DNA of 41,768 nucleotides from Chloroflexota bacterium (GCA_005881825.1 VBEO01000039.1:1-41768), one strand, 5' to 3'. Shown: positions 24,723-33,129, counted from the first letter of the stretch. The notes: a model not told the origin generated them from the sequence alone. Program-made: numbers and translations.

Positions 24723-24992
24723 GTGACAGAGCCAACCCGCCCAACCGACGAGCTTGAGGCGCCGGCATACGCGGGGCGTTCTTTTTATGCGGACGCGGAA
24801 GACCATGTCGATCGCTGGAACCCGGCCCTCCGAGGACTCGGAGCGTTGTTCGGCCTATGCGCGTTGATGATCCTGAGCGCGGTGGCGAAAAGGAATTGGA
24901 TCGTCGCCGCCGCAGTCGGAGTGATTGGGGTCATCCTCGCCGTCGCGATAGCAGCGATTGGTGTACACGACATCCGGAAGATGCGCCGTTAA
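24723..24992 (+). CDS. Small membrane protein of unknown function
   Basis: 89 residues from GTG at 24723. An acidic N-terminus of about 35 residues (PTDELEAPAYAGRSFYADAE) is followed by two hydrophobic segments (GALFGLCALMILSAVA and AAAVGVIGVILAVAIAAI) separated by KRNW, and a basic end (HDIRKMRR). Likely an inner-membrane hairpin with both ends inside. It follows the GNAT gene by 2 bases. I do not recognise the family. The 100 bases after it hold nothing I can identify. Confidence 0.6.
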   Translation: MTEPTRPTDELEAPAYAGRSFYADAEDHVDRWNPALRGLGALFGLCALMILSAVAKRNWIVAAAVGVIGVILAVAIAAIGVHDIRKMRR

Positions 24993-25092
24993 CCGCCAAC
25001 TGCCGGCGCATAGTCAGCTCGGCGGCCGAGGATCTCGCCAGTGCCGGCATATGGCGCTGGCCGGCTGACTCATCGGTGGTGCGTGTAGGCGG

Positions 25093-26568
25093 CTAAAGCC
25101 CGAGCTCGGCCTTGCGCCGCCGGCGGTCCGGCTCCGGCACCCAGCCCGGCATCGATTCCAGGAAGGCGTCGTCGGCGGGCTGCTCCGGGAAAACCTTGTG
25201 CGGGTTGAGAATGCCTTGCGGATCCAGCATCCGCTTCAGCCGGCGCATGACGTCCAGCCCCAGGGCGCCATGCTCGAGCTCGGCGTAGTCGCGTTTGAGC
25301 GCGCCCAGGCCGTGCTCGGCAGAGATCGAGCCGCCCAGCTCCAGCGCATCCCGGAAGATCTGGGCCGCCGCTGCGCTGATCAGATCGCGCTGCGCGTCCT
25401 CGAAGAGGATCGTGGGGTGCAGATTGCCGTCGCCGGCGTGCCCGACGGTGACGATGCGCAGGCCGGTCCGGGCGGCCAGGGCCTGGACCCGGCGGATCAT
25501 TTCGGGAATCTGTCCGATCGGCACGGCCACGTCCTCGGCGAAGAAGTTCTTGGGCATCGACATCAGGACCTTGCCGAAGGACCGCCGCGCTTCCCAGAGC
25601 CGCTCGCGTTCGTTCGAGGACTGGGCGATCCGGTTGTCGGCCCCACCCAGCACTTCGACCATCTTCATCAGGTCGAGCTGCACGAACTCCTCGTCGTTGC
25701 CGTCCTGCTCGACGATCAGGACGGCCTCCAGCTCGGGCTCGAAACCCGGTGGCAGCTTGTCCGCCACCAGCTCCAGCGCACCGCGGTCCAGGATCTCGAT
25801 GGCGGCCGGAAAGTGGCCGGCGGCCAGTGCCCGCGCCACCGCCTGACCTGCCTCCTCCAGGCGGCGGAAGCCGACCATCGCGGTGGCCTGGAAGCGCGGG
25901 CGCGGGATCAGCTTGACCACCACCTCGGTCACGATCCCCAGCGTCCCCTCAGACCCGACGAAGAGCTGCAGCGTGCGGTAGCCGGAGGCGCGCTTGCGCA
26001 GCTTGCCGCCCAACCGCAGCACCTCGCCCGAGGCCAGCACCACGGTCAGTCCGATCACGTAGTCGGCGGTGACGCCGTACTTGACGCAGCGCATGCCGCC
26101 CGAGTTGCAGGCCACGTTGCCGCCGATGGTGGACATCCCGTAGGAGGCCGGGTCGGGCGGATACATCAGGCCATGCGCGGCGGCGGCGGCGTCCAGGGCT
26201 TCGGTGATGACCCCCGCACCGGCCACCGCCACCGTGTTGGGGACGTCGATCTCGATCTCGGTCAGGCGGTCGAGGCTCAAGACGATCCCCGCCGCCAGCG
26301 GCACGGGCCCGCCGACCAGCGACGTGCCGGCACCCCGCGCGACCACCGGCACGCCGGCTGCCGCCGCCTCCCGCACCACCGCGGCCACTTCTTCGGTAGA
26401 AGCGGGGCGCACCGCGCACAGCGGTGCCGACTCCATGAAGGTGGCGTCGTGGCCGTACTCCTCGAGGCCATCGCCGTCGCGGACCAGCCAGCGCTCGCCC
26501 ACCACCGAGGCCAGCCGGCCCAGGAGATCGCCCGCCACCGCCCCATCTTCACAGATCTTCACCAGCAA
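25093..26568 (-). CDS. glcD: FAD-linked oxidase, glycolate oxidase subunit GlcD / D-lactate dehydrogenase type
   Basis: 491 residues. PCMH-type FAD-binding domain (residues 40-220): VPVVARGAGTSLVGGPVP, PPDPASYGMSTIGGNVACNS and GSEGTLGIVTEVVVKL. The C-terminal cap has GHAGDGNLHPTILF and SAEHGLGALKRD, which carry the metal and substrate ligands of this family, and ends MLDPQGILNPHKVF. Oxidises glycolate, D-lactate or another 2-hydroxyacid. No glcE or glcF is adjacent, so it may act alone. Several starts are possible (TTG 26568, GTG 26562, GTG further in); no ribosome-binding site settles it. Divergent from the next gene. Confidence 0.88.
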   Translation of the reverse strand: MLVKICEDGAVAGDLLGRLASVVGERWLVRDGDGLEEYGHDATFMESAPLCAVRPASTEEVAAVVREAAAAGVPVVARGAGTSLVGGPVPLAAGIVLSLDRLTEIEIDVPNTVAVAGAGVITEALDAAAAAHGLMYPPDPASYGMSTIGGNVACNSGGMRCVKYGVTADYVIGLTVVLASGEVLRLGGKLRKRASGYRTLQLFVGSEGTLGIVTEVVVKLIPRPRFQATAMVGFRRLEEAGQAVARALAAGHFPAAIEILDRGALELVADKLPPGFEPELEAVLIVEQDGNDEEFVQLDLMKMVEVLGGADNRIAQSSNERERLWEARRSFGKVLMSMPKNFFAEDVAVPIGQIPEMIRRVQALAARTGLRIVTVGHAGDGNLHPTILFEDAQRDLISAAAAQIFRDALELGGSISAEHGLGALKRDYAELEHGALGLDVMRRLKRMLDPQGILNPHKVFPEQPADDAFLESMPGWVPEPDRRRRKAELGL

Positions 26569-26607
26569 GCCGCAAGCTTGTCGGGCCAGGGCCGTTGGCT
26601 GGTGAGG

Positions 26608-27333
26608 ATGCCTCGGGTCCTGGTTGCGGTAGCCCTAGCGCTCGCCGGCCTCGGCATGGCGGCCGGCCCAGCGCTCGCCAGCGGTCCGCTGTATGCCCGC
26701 GGAAGCATCGGGTATGACAGCGCGACCTATCAGTGCGGCCTCCCCGCGCGGGGCGCCTTCGCGGTGGTCGCCGTGACCAACGGCCGGCCCTTCACGCGCA
26801 ACCCGTGCGTGGCCGCCGAGCTGGCCTCGGCGCCCGGCCCGCCGGCGGTCTACATGAACACCGGCTACTCACCGGCGTACGCGTCGAAGATCACCCCTGG
26901 CTGCAGCGCCCGCGCGGCCGCCGTCAGCGGCACCGCCGTCCAGCGCCAGGCCTACGCGATCGGCTGCAGCGAGGCGGACACGGCCCGCAGCAACTTGTAC
27001 GCGGCCACCGGGAAGCGCGTGCGCACCTGGTGGCTGGACGTGGAGACCGCCAACAGCTGGTCGGACACCAATCTGCTTCTCAACCGGGCGGCGCTGCGGG
27101 GCGCCATCGACTTCCTGAAGGCGCGCGGCGCGATCCTCGGCCTCTACTCGACCTCGCAGCAGTGGACCGGGGTCACAGGCGGCTGGGCGGCGCCCGGCTT
27201 CGATGCCAACTGGGTGGCCGGCGCCGGCTCCGCGGCCCAGGCCGCGGCCATGTGCGGCAGCTCGATCACGGGCGCGCCGGTCTGGCTGGTCCAGTTCGTG
27301 CGCCAGGGTCTCGACGCCGACCGCGCCTGCTGA
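26608..27333 (+). CDS. Secreted GH25-like / DUF1906-like protein
   Basis: 241 residues. Signal peptide VAVALALAGLGMAAGPALAS. The mature protein has a repeated theme found in secreted TIM-barrel proteins of Actinobacteria and Chloroflexota: SIGYDSATYQCG, FAVVAVTNGRPFTRNPC, VYMNTGYSPAYA, RTWWLDVETANSW (acidic pair in the place of lysozyme GH25 catalytic residues), GLYSTSQQWTGV and VWLVQF. Eight or more Cys suggest disulfides. It may degrade cell walls, but activity is not proven. ATG at 26608 or GTG two codons earlier. Confidence 0.65.
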   Translation: MPRVLVAVALALAGLGMAAGPALASGPLYARGSIGYDSATYQCGLPARGAFAVVAVTNGRPFTRNPCVAAELASAPGPPAVYMNTGYSPAYASKITPGCSARAAAVSGTAVQRQAYAIGCSEADTARSNLYAATGKRVRTWWLDVETANSWSDTNLLLNRAALRGAIDFLKARGAILGLYSTSQQWTGVTGGWAAPGFDANWVAGAGSAAQAAAMCGSSITGAPVWLVQFVRQGLDADRAC

Positions 27334-27357
27334 GGGCGGGGCAAGCTCCGCCCCTAC
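27334..27357. repeat. Palindromic repeat / bidirectional terminator between convergent genes
   Basis: GGGCGGGGC (27334-27342) pairs with GCTCCGCCC (27345-27353), one G-T wobble, and CTAC follows. It starts right after the TGA of the GH25-like gene and its CTAC holds the TAG of paaK on the other strand. No T-run follows. Belongs to the CGTAGGGG family by its edge. Confidence 0.6.
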
Positions 27358-28586
27358 ACGCTGCGCCGGTCTATGACGCGCTTGGCCTTGCCCTCGCTGC
27401 GCGGAAGCACGCCCGGCGGCAGCACGTTGATCTCTGCCCGCAGGCCGATCGTCTCCCGAATGCGCTCCGCCGCCAGCTCCTGAAGCCGGTCGTGGTCGGT
27501 GTGGGGCGCGGCCTCCACCACCACCTCCAGGCTGTCCAGCTGCTTGGCCTCGCGGTCGACCACGATCTGGTAGTTGGCCGTAAGGCCCTCGATCGCGAGC
27601 AGGATGCTCTCGATCTGGCTGGGAAAGACGTTCTCCCCGCGCACGACGATCATGTCGTCGGTCCGGCCGTGCACCTTGAGCATGCGCACGAATGGGCTGC
27701 CGCAGGGGCAGGGCTCGTCTGTGAGGATGGTGCGGTCGCGGGTGCGGTAGCGGAGCACCGGTGAGGCCTCCCGGCGCAGGCTGGTGAGCACGAGCTCGCC
27801 GGGCTCGCCGCGCGGCACGGGAACGCCCGTCTCGGGGTCCACCGTCTCGGCCAGGAAGTGGTCCTCGAAGATGTGCAGCCCGTTGTGCTCGTGGCACTCC
27901 ACCGCGACGCCCGGGCCACCCAGCTCGGTGAGACCGTAGATGTCGAAGGCCTCCAGGCCCAACCCGTACTGGATTTGCCGGCGCATGCCGTCGCTCCAGG
28001 GTTCGGCGCCGAAGAAGCCCACGCGCAGCTTCAGCGGAGGCCGCTGCGCCTCGGCCGCGATGGCTTCAGCCAGGACCAGGGCGTAGGAGGGCGTGCAGGT
28101 GAGCACGGTGGTCCCGAGGTCCGCCATCAGCATGACCTGGCGCTGCGTGACGCCCGAGCTGGTGGGGATCACCGTGCAGCCAAGGCGCTCGGCGCCGATG
28201 TGAAAGCCGAGACCGCCGGTGAACAGGCCATATCCATATGCGTTTTGGACGACATCGCCGGGGCCCACCTCACCGGCGCGATAGACGCGCTCCATGCACT
28301 CCGCCCACAGGTCGAGGTCGGCGCGGGTGTAGCCGGTGATCACGGGCCGGCCGGTGGTGCCGCTGGAGGCGTGGATCCGCACCACCTCGGGCAGCGGCAC
28401 CGCCAGCATCCCGTACGGGTAGGTCTGGCGGAAATCCTCCTTGGTGGTCAGTGGCAGCTCCGCCAACTGATGCAGTGACTCCAACCCGCCGGTGGGCAGG
28501 CGGTCGCGGTAGAAGGGCACGCGTTCCCGCAGCCGGCTCAGTAGCTGGTTCAGGCGCTCCAGCGACTGGGCTTCGGCGACCGCCAC
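27354..28586 (-). CDS. paaK: Phenylacetate-CoA ligase family protein
   Basis: 410 residues. ANL-superfamily adenylating enzyme making an acyl-CoA from an aromatic acid, ATP and CoA. Landmarks: HASSGTTGRPVITGYT (ATP loop), NAYGYGLFTGGLGFHIGAE, YGLTELGGPGVAVEC, VLRYRTRDRT, KVHGRTDDMIVVRGENVFPS and the ending LPRSEGKAKRV with the catalytic Lys. A zinc-like CPCG motif is present as in PaaK. About 20 residues shorter than E. coli PaaK. GTG start with a -10-like box 7 bases ahead and no ribosome-binding site. No paa ring-hydroxylation genes are nearby, so the acid could be another aryl acid. Confidence 0.9.
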   Translation of the reverse strand: MAVAEAQSLERLNQLLSRLRERVPFYRDRLPTGGLESLHQLAELPLTTKEDFRQTYPYGMLAVPLPEVVRIHASSGTTGRPVITGYTRADLDLWAECMERVYRAGEVGPGDVVQNAYGYGLFTGGLGFHIGAERLGCTVIPTSSGVTQRQVMLMADLGTTVLTCTPSYALVLAEAIAAEAQRPPLKLRVGFFGAEPWSDGMRRQIQYGLGLEAFDIYGLTELGGPGVAVECHEHNGLHIFEDHFLAETVDPETGVPVPRGEPGELVLTSLRREASPVLRYRTRDRTILTDEPCPCGSPFVRMLKVHGRTDDMIVVRGENVFPSQIESILLAIEGLTANYQIVVDREAKQLDSLEVVVEAAPHTDHDRLQELAAERIRETIGLRAEINVLPPGVLPRSEGKAKRVIDRRSV

Positions 28587-28592
28587 GCGGCC

Positions 28593-28599
28593 TATTATC
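28593..28599. promoter_or_regulatory. Shared divergent -10 box for paaK and the aminotransferase gene
   Basis: In the 18-base gap between two divergent starts the only AT-rich stretch is CCTATTATCC. On the plus strand TATTAT (28593-28598) ends 6 bases before GTG 28605; on the minus strand GATAAT (28599-28594) ends 7 bases before GTG 28586. Both spacings place the transcription start at or next to the start codon, so both mRNAs would be leaderless. No -35 is clear, and any -35 would lie in the opposite gene. Confidence 0.55.
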
Positions 28600-28604
28600 C
28601 AGCC

Positions 28605-29817
28605 GTGGCTCCCCGCGACCGGCGGCTCTATCCCTGGGCCGTGCAGGGCGCCATCCAGCCGCTGTCGGTCACCGAGGCTTCGGGCAGCTACTTCACCGAC
28701 GACACCGGCGCCCGCTGGCTCGACCTCTCAGGGCAGCTCGCCTACATGAACATCGGCCACCGGCACCCGAAGGTGGTGGAGGCGATCCAGCGCCAGGTGG
28801 CCACCCTGCCCGTGATCGGCCCCAGCTTCGCCAACCCGCCGGCCACCCGGCTGGCGGAGATGCTGGCCGAGGTCACGCCTGCCGATCTGGACCACGTCTT
28901 CTTCACCCTGGGCGGCGCCGAAGCCAACGAGTACGCCATCCGAATGGCCCGGCAGGCGACCGGCCGGCTCAAGATCGTGACCCGCTACCAGAGCTACCAC
29001 GGTTCGACCCTGGGCGCCATCAGCGCCACCGGCGAGAACCGGCGGGTGTTCGCGGAACCGGCGGCGCCGGGCTTCGTGAAGACTCTCGACCCCTACCGGT
29101 ACCGCTGCCCGCTCTGCCGCGATCGCGACGCCTGCACGCTGGCCTGCGCCGACGCCGTGGAGGCCACCGTCGTCGGCGAAGGTCCGGAAACGGTGGCGGC
29201 GGTGCTGGTCGAGCCGGTGACGGGGCTGTCCGGGCTGGTGGTGCCGCCCGACGGGTACCTGCCGCGGCTGCGCGAGATCTGCGACCGCTACGGAGTGCTC
29301 CTCATCTGCGACGAGGTCATCACCGGCTTCTGCCGCACCGGTCGTGGCGCAGCACTTCCAGGACCACTATCTCGGCGCCGGGCTGACCTATGCCGCGCAC
29401 CCGCTGGCCTGCGCGGCCGGCTGCGCGGTGATGGAGGTCTATCTCGAGGAGGGGCTGGCCGAGCGTGCAGCGGAGATGGGCGAGCGCCTGCTGGCCAGGC
29501 TGCGCGAGCTCGCGGAGAAGCATCCCTCCGTGGGCGAGGTGCGCGGGCTGGGAATGCTGGCCGCCCTCGAGCTGGTGCGCGATCGCACCACCCGCGAACC
29601 GCTCTCGCCCCAACGCACCGAGGACCCGGTCTCGCCCGCCATGGCCGCCGTCCGGCGCGCGCTCAACGACCGGCATGTGTCCACCTTGACGCGCTGGAAT
29701 TTGGTGGTTTTTGCGCCGCCCCTTACGATCGCCGAAGAGGAGCTCGAGGCGGGTTTGGAAGCGGTCGACGCCGCGCTGGAAACGGCCGATAGCCAGGTGA
29801 CCGCCGCCGCGTTGTAG
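28605..29817 (+). pseudogene. Class III aminotransferase with internal deletion and frameshift
   Basis: The frame from GTG 28605 gives 247 residues of a PLP-dependent class III aminotransferase (TLGGAEANEYAIRMARQATGR, YQSYHGSTLGA, EPVTGLSGLVVPPDGYL, CDEVITGFCRTGR). After GR it turns to noise. A second frame from about 29341 continues with AQHFQDHYLGAGLTYAAHPLAC and the normal C-terminal domain to TAG 29817. About 45 residues that normally lie between these parts, including the Lys that binds PLP, are absent, and the halves are one frame apart. The enzyme cannot work as written. Either a real deletion or an assembly fault. A Cys-rich CPLCRDRDACTLAC insertion is intact. Confidence 0.8.
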
Positions 29818-29822
29818 CGGGC

Positions 29823-29939
29823 ATGAGGCTGGCGCTGGGAGCCGCCCTTCTGTTACTGACGCAACCGGATGCTCGGCAGCCCCTCAACACCGCGCCATCC
29901 ACCACGGTCGCGGTCGACGCGCTGATCAAGCGGTCCTGA
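29823..29939 (+). CDS. Very short ORF with a hydrophobic N-terminus, doubtful
   Basis: 38 residues starting MRLALGAALLLLTQPDARQP, which looks like the beginning of a signal peptide, then VAVDALIKRS. It starts 5 bases after the aminotransferase stop and its last 14 bases overlap the end of the convergent DsbA-like gene. It could be the cut-off start of a secreted protein, a tiny peptide, or chance. No ribosome-binding site is clear. Confidence 0.25.
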   Translation: MRLALGAALLLLTQPDARQPLNTAPSTTVAVDALIKRS

Positions 29940-30525
29940 GCTTCTCCACCACCTGGTGGAAGAGCTCGTATGGGTGGGCGCCGACCACCAGGTAGCGTCC
30001 GCCGAAGATGTGCGCTGGGATGGCGTTGATGCCGATCTCTTCGGCCTCTGCGCGCCGGCGGTCGAGCAGAGGCTCGTAACGCCCGTCCGCCAGGGCCTCG
30101 CCCAGCTCGTCGGGGTCGAGGCCACACTTGGCGGCAATCCGCTTCAGGTCCTCGACCTCCTCGAGCCTGCCGGTCAGGTGCCAGTGGGCCTCGAAGAGCG
30201 CCCGATGCATCTCCGCGTAGGCGCCGCGCTCGCGGGCGAACTCAGCGGTCGCCAGGGCGGCCCGGGAGTTGATGAGCACATCTCGCGACTCCATCTGCAG
30301 CCCCACCTCGGCCGCCATCGCCTGCAGGTGCGCGCGCATCTGCGCGGCTCGCGCCGAGCCGAAATAGCGCTCCCGCGGGATGCCCTCCGGCGGCACCTCC
30401 GGATGCAGCTCGAAGGGCAGCCAGGTCACCTCGACCAAGCCCTCCCGCTCCAGCTGCTCGACCCGGACCGAGTCGATGTAGCAAAAGGGTCAGACGTAAT
30501 CAGAGAAGACGATCAGCTCAACCAC
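29926..30525 (-). CDS. DsbA/FrnE-family oxidoreductase, probable selenoprotein (UxxC)
   Basis: 199 residues if the in-frame TGA at 30492-30490 is read as selenocysteine. From GTG 30525: VELIVFSDYV, TGA, PFCYI. Relatives have DYVCPFCYIG, so the TGA sits exactly at the first redox Cys, and the second Cys (residue 15) is kept, giving Sec12-Pro-Phe-Cys15. The rest is a normal FrnE-like thioredoxin fold with helical insert (WLPFELHPEVPPEGIPRERY, GINAIPAHIFGGRYLVVGAHP). Translation starting after the TGA would lack strand 1 and the active site. A SECIS-like hairpin follows the TGA. No signal peptide: cytoplasmic. The start is GTG 30525 by homology; TTG 30546 is possible. A nonsense mutation is the main alternative. 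Confidence 0.72.
30458..30492 (-). promoter_or_regulatory. Bacterial SECIS-like element downstream of the in-frame UGA
   Basis: Counting the U of UGA as 1, bases 17-23 (UCGACUC) pair with 29-35 (GGGUCGA) in a 7-base-pair stem with one U-G pair. The apical loop is GGUCC at 24-28 (plus-strand 30465-30469). In the E. coli fdhF element the loop GGUCU begins at about base 22. The GGU in the loop, stem length and spacing therefore match what SelB needs. The lower stem of the E. coli element is not evident, which is common in other bacteria. Confidence 0.6.
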
Positions 30526-30579
30526 TCCCTCGAAGCATGACCGCAAGTCCGGCGGCCGGCCGGCGTTGAGCGTTCTTGC

Positions 30580-31314
30580 ATGGCAAGCACCCAAGGGATC
30601 GGTGTCCCCAAAAGGCTCCTGATGGCGCTCGCGATAGCCGGCTTCGGCGTCCTGCTGAACCCCGCGGGAGCTGCGGCCGCCACCGTCATCGGCCAGAACC
30701 AGGGCACTGCGGGATGCAGCGGCGGTTTAGGCATGGACACCGTGCAGACCGCCTCGTCCGGCCCCTCCTATGCGGTACCGGCGGGCGATTGGCAGATCAC
30801 CGACTGGAGCACCCAGGCCCCCGCCGCGCAGGACGGCACCCTGGCGCTCGAGGTCTGGCGCCCCACCCCCACCGCGGGTAGCTAAACGCTGGTCGACATC
30901 AGCACGGCTCAGCCGGTGGCGGCGGGCTCGGGCCCTAGCACCTTCACCCTCGCACCGCCGATCGCCGTCCGGGGCGGCGCCCTGCTCGGGCTGCGCATCA
31001 CGGGCGGGGTCGGCTGCAACTTCACCGGCGACTTCACCGGTGACTCCTACGGCATGCTGACCAGCAGCGCGCCGCCGGCTCCGGGCTCGGCCACAGCCTT
31101 CGCCTTCGCCCAGCATGGCTTCGAACTCGACGTGGCGGCGACGCTGGACGCGGCCGCGCCGCCGCCTCCCCCACCTGCGCCCACTCCGACAGCCAAGACG
31201 GACTGCATGAAGGACGGCTGGCAGCAGCTGACCGACGCCGGCGGCACGTCTTTCAAGAACGAGGGTGATTGCGTGAGCTACGTGGCGACGCAGGGGAGCA
31301 ACACCGCCGGCTAG
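30580..31314 (+). pseudogene. Secreted protein of unknown function with an in-frame TAA
   Basis: ATG 30580 begins a protein with a signal peptide (LLMALAIAGFGVLLNPAGAAAA). The frame stops at TAA 30883-30885 after 101 residues but continues without change for another 143 codons to TAG 31314, with a beta-rich domain (LRITGGVGCNFTGDFTGDSYG), a Pro-rich linker and a C-terminal DCMKDGW...FKNEGDCVSYV motif that recurs at the end of secreted proteins in related bacteria. One base change (TAC or TAT to TAA) explains the break. It may be a sequencing error or a recent pseudogene. Function unknown. Confidence 0.7.
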
Positions 31315-31369
31315 AGCCGAGCCGCCCAGGCCGGGCCGGGCTCAGCAAAGCTGATAGCCTGACCAGGCG

Positions 31370-32344
31370 TTGCCCGCCCGCGTGTTGCTGCTCAGCCCGT
31401 GGGACCCGGCCGACGTCAGGGGCTGGCTCGAGGATCACGCCGCCGAGGTGGCGACGGCGCCCGATCCGCCCGCACAGGATGCCTTGCTGGCTCTGGCACC
31501 CGACGCCGACCTGGTCATCAGTGACAACCGGCACCGGCACCGGCTCGACCGGCCGGTGCTCGAGCGGCTGGTGCGCTGCCGGCTGATCCAGGTGCCGGCG
31601 GTGGGCTTCGACGCCGTGGACCACCGCGTCGCCGCCGAGCTCGGCATCCCGGTCGCCAATGCGGCCGGCTACAACCGGGACGCGGTCGCCGATTGGGTGA
31701 TCATGGCCATGCTCAACCTGCTCCGCCGGGGCGCCTACGGGGACCGGCGGATGCGCGAAGGCGATTGGCCCTTCCCCGAGATGACCGGCCGCGAGCTGGG
31801 CGTCCTCACGGTCGGGATCGTGGGGCTGGGCAACGTGGGTTCGGCGGTGGCCGCGCGGCTCAGCGGTTTTGGATCGCGCGTGCTTTTCACTGACGTGGTC
31901 CCCCGCGGCTTCCTGGGCGCGCGTCAGGTGTCGCTGGACGAGCTCCTGGCGGAGTCGGACATCGTGACCGTGCACACACCGCTCGACCACGACACCCGGC
32001 GCCTGATCGGCGCACCGGCGCTGGCGGCGATGAAGCCCGGCGCGCTGCTGGTGAGCGCGGCTCGGGGGCCCATCGTCGACGAGGCCGCATTGGTGGACGC
32101 GCTGCGCTCCGGCCGGCTCGCCGGCGCCGCCCTCGATGTTTACGAGGTCGAGCCCTTGGCAGCTGACTCGCCCCTGCGCGGCCTCGAGAACGTCTTCCTC
32201 TCGCCCCACGCCGGCGGCGCCACCGAGCAGGCGCGGGCGCGGGTGCTGGAGGTGGTGCGCGCCAACCTGCGCCGGGTGCTGGCGGGTGAGGAGCCCTTCA
32301 ACATCGTGAACGGCGTCAGCCGCCGCCAGGTCGCGGTTTCATGA
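31370..32344 (+). CDS. D-isomer-specific 2-hydroxyacid dehydrogenase (CtBP-like)
   Basis: 324 residues from TTG 31370. NAD(P)-dependent interconversion of a 2-oxoacid and D-2-hydroxyacid. The Rossmann domain has VGIVGLGNVGSAVA. Catalytic residues are visible as Arg in SAARGPIVDE, Glu in DVYEVEPL and His in LSPHAGGAT. GYNRDAVADWVIMAMLNLLR is the usual linker helix. It heads a run of four genes joined by ATGA overlaps or direct abutment (aldolase, RraA-like, ilvD), so it probably reduces or oxidises a sugar-acid intermediate. Substrate unknown. Confidence 0.88.
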   Translation: MPARVLLLSPWDPADVRGWLEDHAAEVATAPDPPAQDALLALAPDADLVISDNRHRHRLDRPVLERLVRCRLIQVPAVGFDAVDHRVAAELGIPVANAAGYNRDAVADWVIMAMLNLLRRGAYGDRRMREGDWPFPEMTGRELGVLTVGIVGLGNVGSAVAARLSGFGSRVLFTDVVPRGFLGARQVSLDELLAESDIVTVHTPLDHDTRRLIGAPALAAMKPGALLVSAARGPIVDEAALVDALRSGRLAGAALDVYEVEPLAADSPLRGLENVFLSPHAGGATEQARARVLEVVRANLRRVLAGEEPFNIVNGVSRRQVAVS

Positions 32345-33129
32345 CGCGGTTGCGCGAGGTATGGGACCGGGGCGGCGCTTCCGTGGGCGGCTGGTGCGTG
32401 ATCCCCTCGCCGTTCAGCGCCGAGCTGATGGGCCTGAGCGGTTTCGACTGGGTCTGCCTGGACATGCAGCACGGCCTGATCGGCTACGACGCCCTGGTTC
32501 CCATGCTGCAGGCGCTCTCCCGCACCGGCACTCCGAGCTTCGTACGCGTGCCCTGGAACCAGCCCGACCACATCATGAAAGCGCTCGACGCCGGCGCCCA
32601 GGGAGTGGTGGTGCCGATGGTCAATTCGACTGCCGACGCCGAGGCCGCCACCGGCGCCTGCCGCTACCCGCCGCGCGGCTATCGGTCCTGGGGGCCCGTG
32701 CGCGCGGCCCTGGAGCTGAACGGATTCAACCCCGAAACAGCCAACCGCGAGGTCGTCTGCGTGGTGATGGTGGAGACGGCGGCCGCCCTGGCGGACCTCG
32801 ACTCCATACTCTCGGTGCCCGGCATCGACGGCGTCTACGTGGGCCCCAACGACATGGCGGTGACGCACGGCCTGCCGCCCGACGCCAACGCGACCCGGCC
32901 CGAACATCGCCGCCTGATCAGCTCGGTGCGCGAGGCCTGCGACCGACACGGCATCGTCGCCGGCATCCACTGCGGCACCTGGGAGACCGCGGCCGGCTGG
33001 CGCGAGGAAGGCTTCCGGATGCTCAACGTGGCTTCCGATGCCGTTTTCCTGCGCGGCGCCGCCGCCGAGGTCGTGAAGAGCCTGACCGGCGAACCGGCTC
33101 CCAAGCCCACGACCTCCTCCTACGCATGA
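32341..33129 (+). CDS. HpcH/HpaI-family aldolase
   Basis: 262 residues. Class II metal-dependent pyruvate aldolase related to 2,4-dihydroxyhept-2-enedioate and 2-keto-3-deoxy-sugar-acid aldolases. Seen: FDWVCLDMQHGLIGYD (metal-site Glu is replaced by Gln in DMQHG, which is common in this family), FVRVPWNQPDHIMKALDAGA, VVVPMVNSTADAEA, MVETAAAL with the metal-binding Glu, and GVYVGPNDMAVTHG. ATG start overlaps the dehydrogenase stop; the end overlaps the RraA-like gene. Confidence 0.9.
   Translation: MTRLREVWDRGGASVGGWCVIPSPFSAELMGLSGFDWVCLDMQHGLIGYDALVPMLQALSRTGTPSFVRVPWNQPDHIMKALDAGAQGVVVPMVNSTADAEAATGACRYPPRGYRSWGPVRAALELNGFNPETANREVVCVVMVETAAALADLDSILSVPGIDGVYVGPNDMAVTHGLPPDANATRPEHRRLISSVREACDRHGIVAGIHCGTWETAAGWREEGFRMLNVASDAVFLRGAAAEVVKSLTGEPAPKPTTSSYA

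Noticed and set aside
30490-30492. TGA recoding as a general property of the genome (for example TGA = Trp or Gly)
   Set aside because: Most genes in the window end in TGA, with tight overlaps to the next start, so TGA is a normal stop here and only this position is special.
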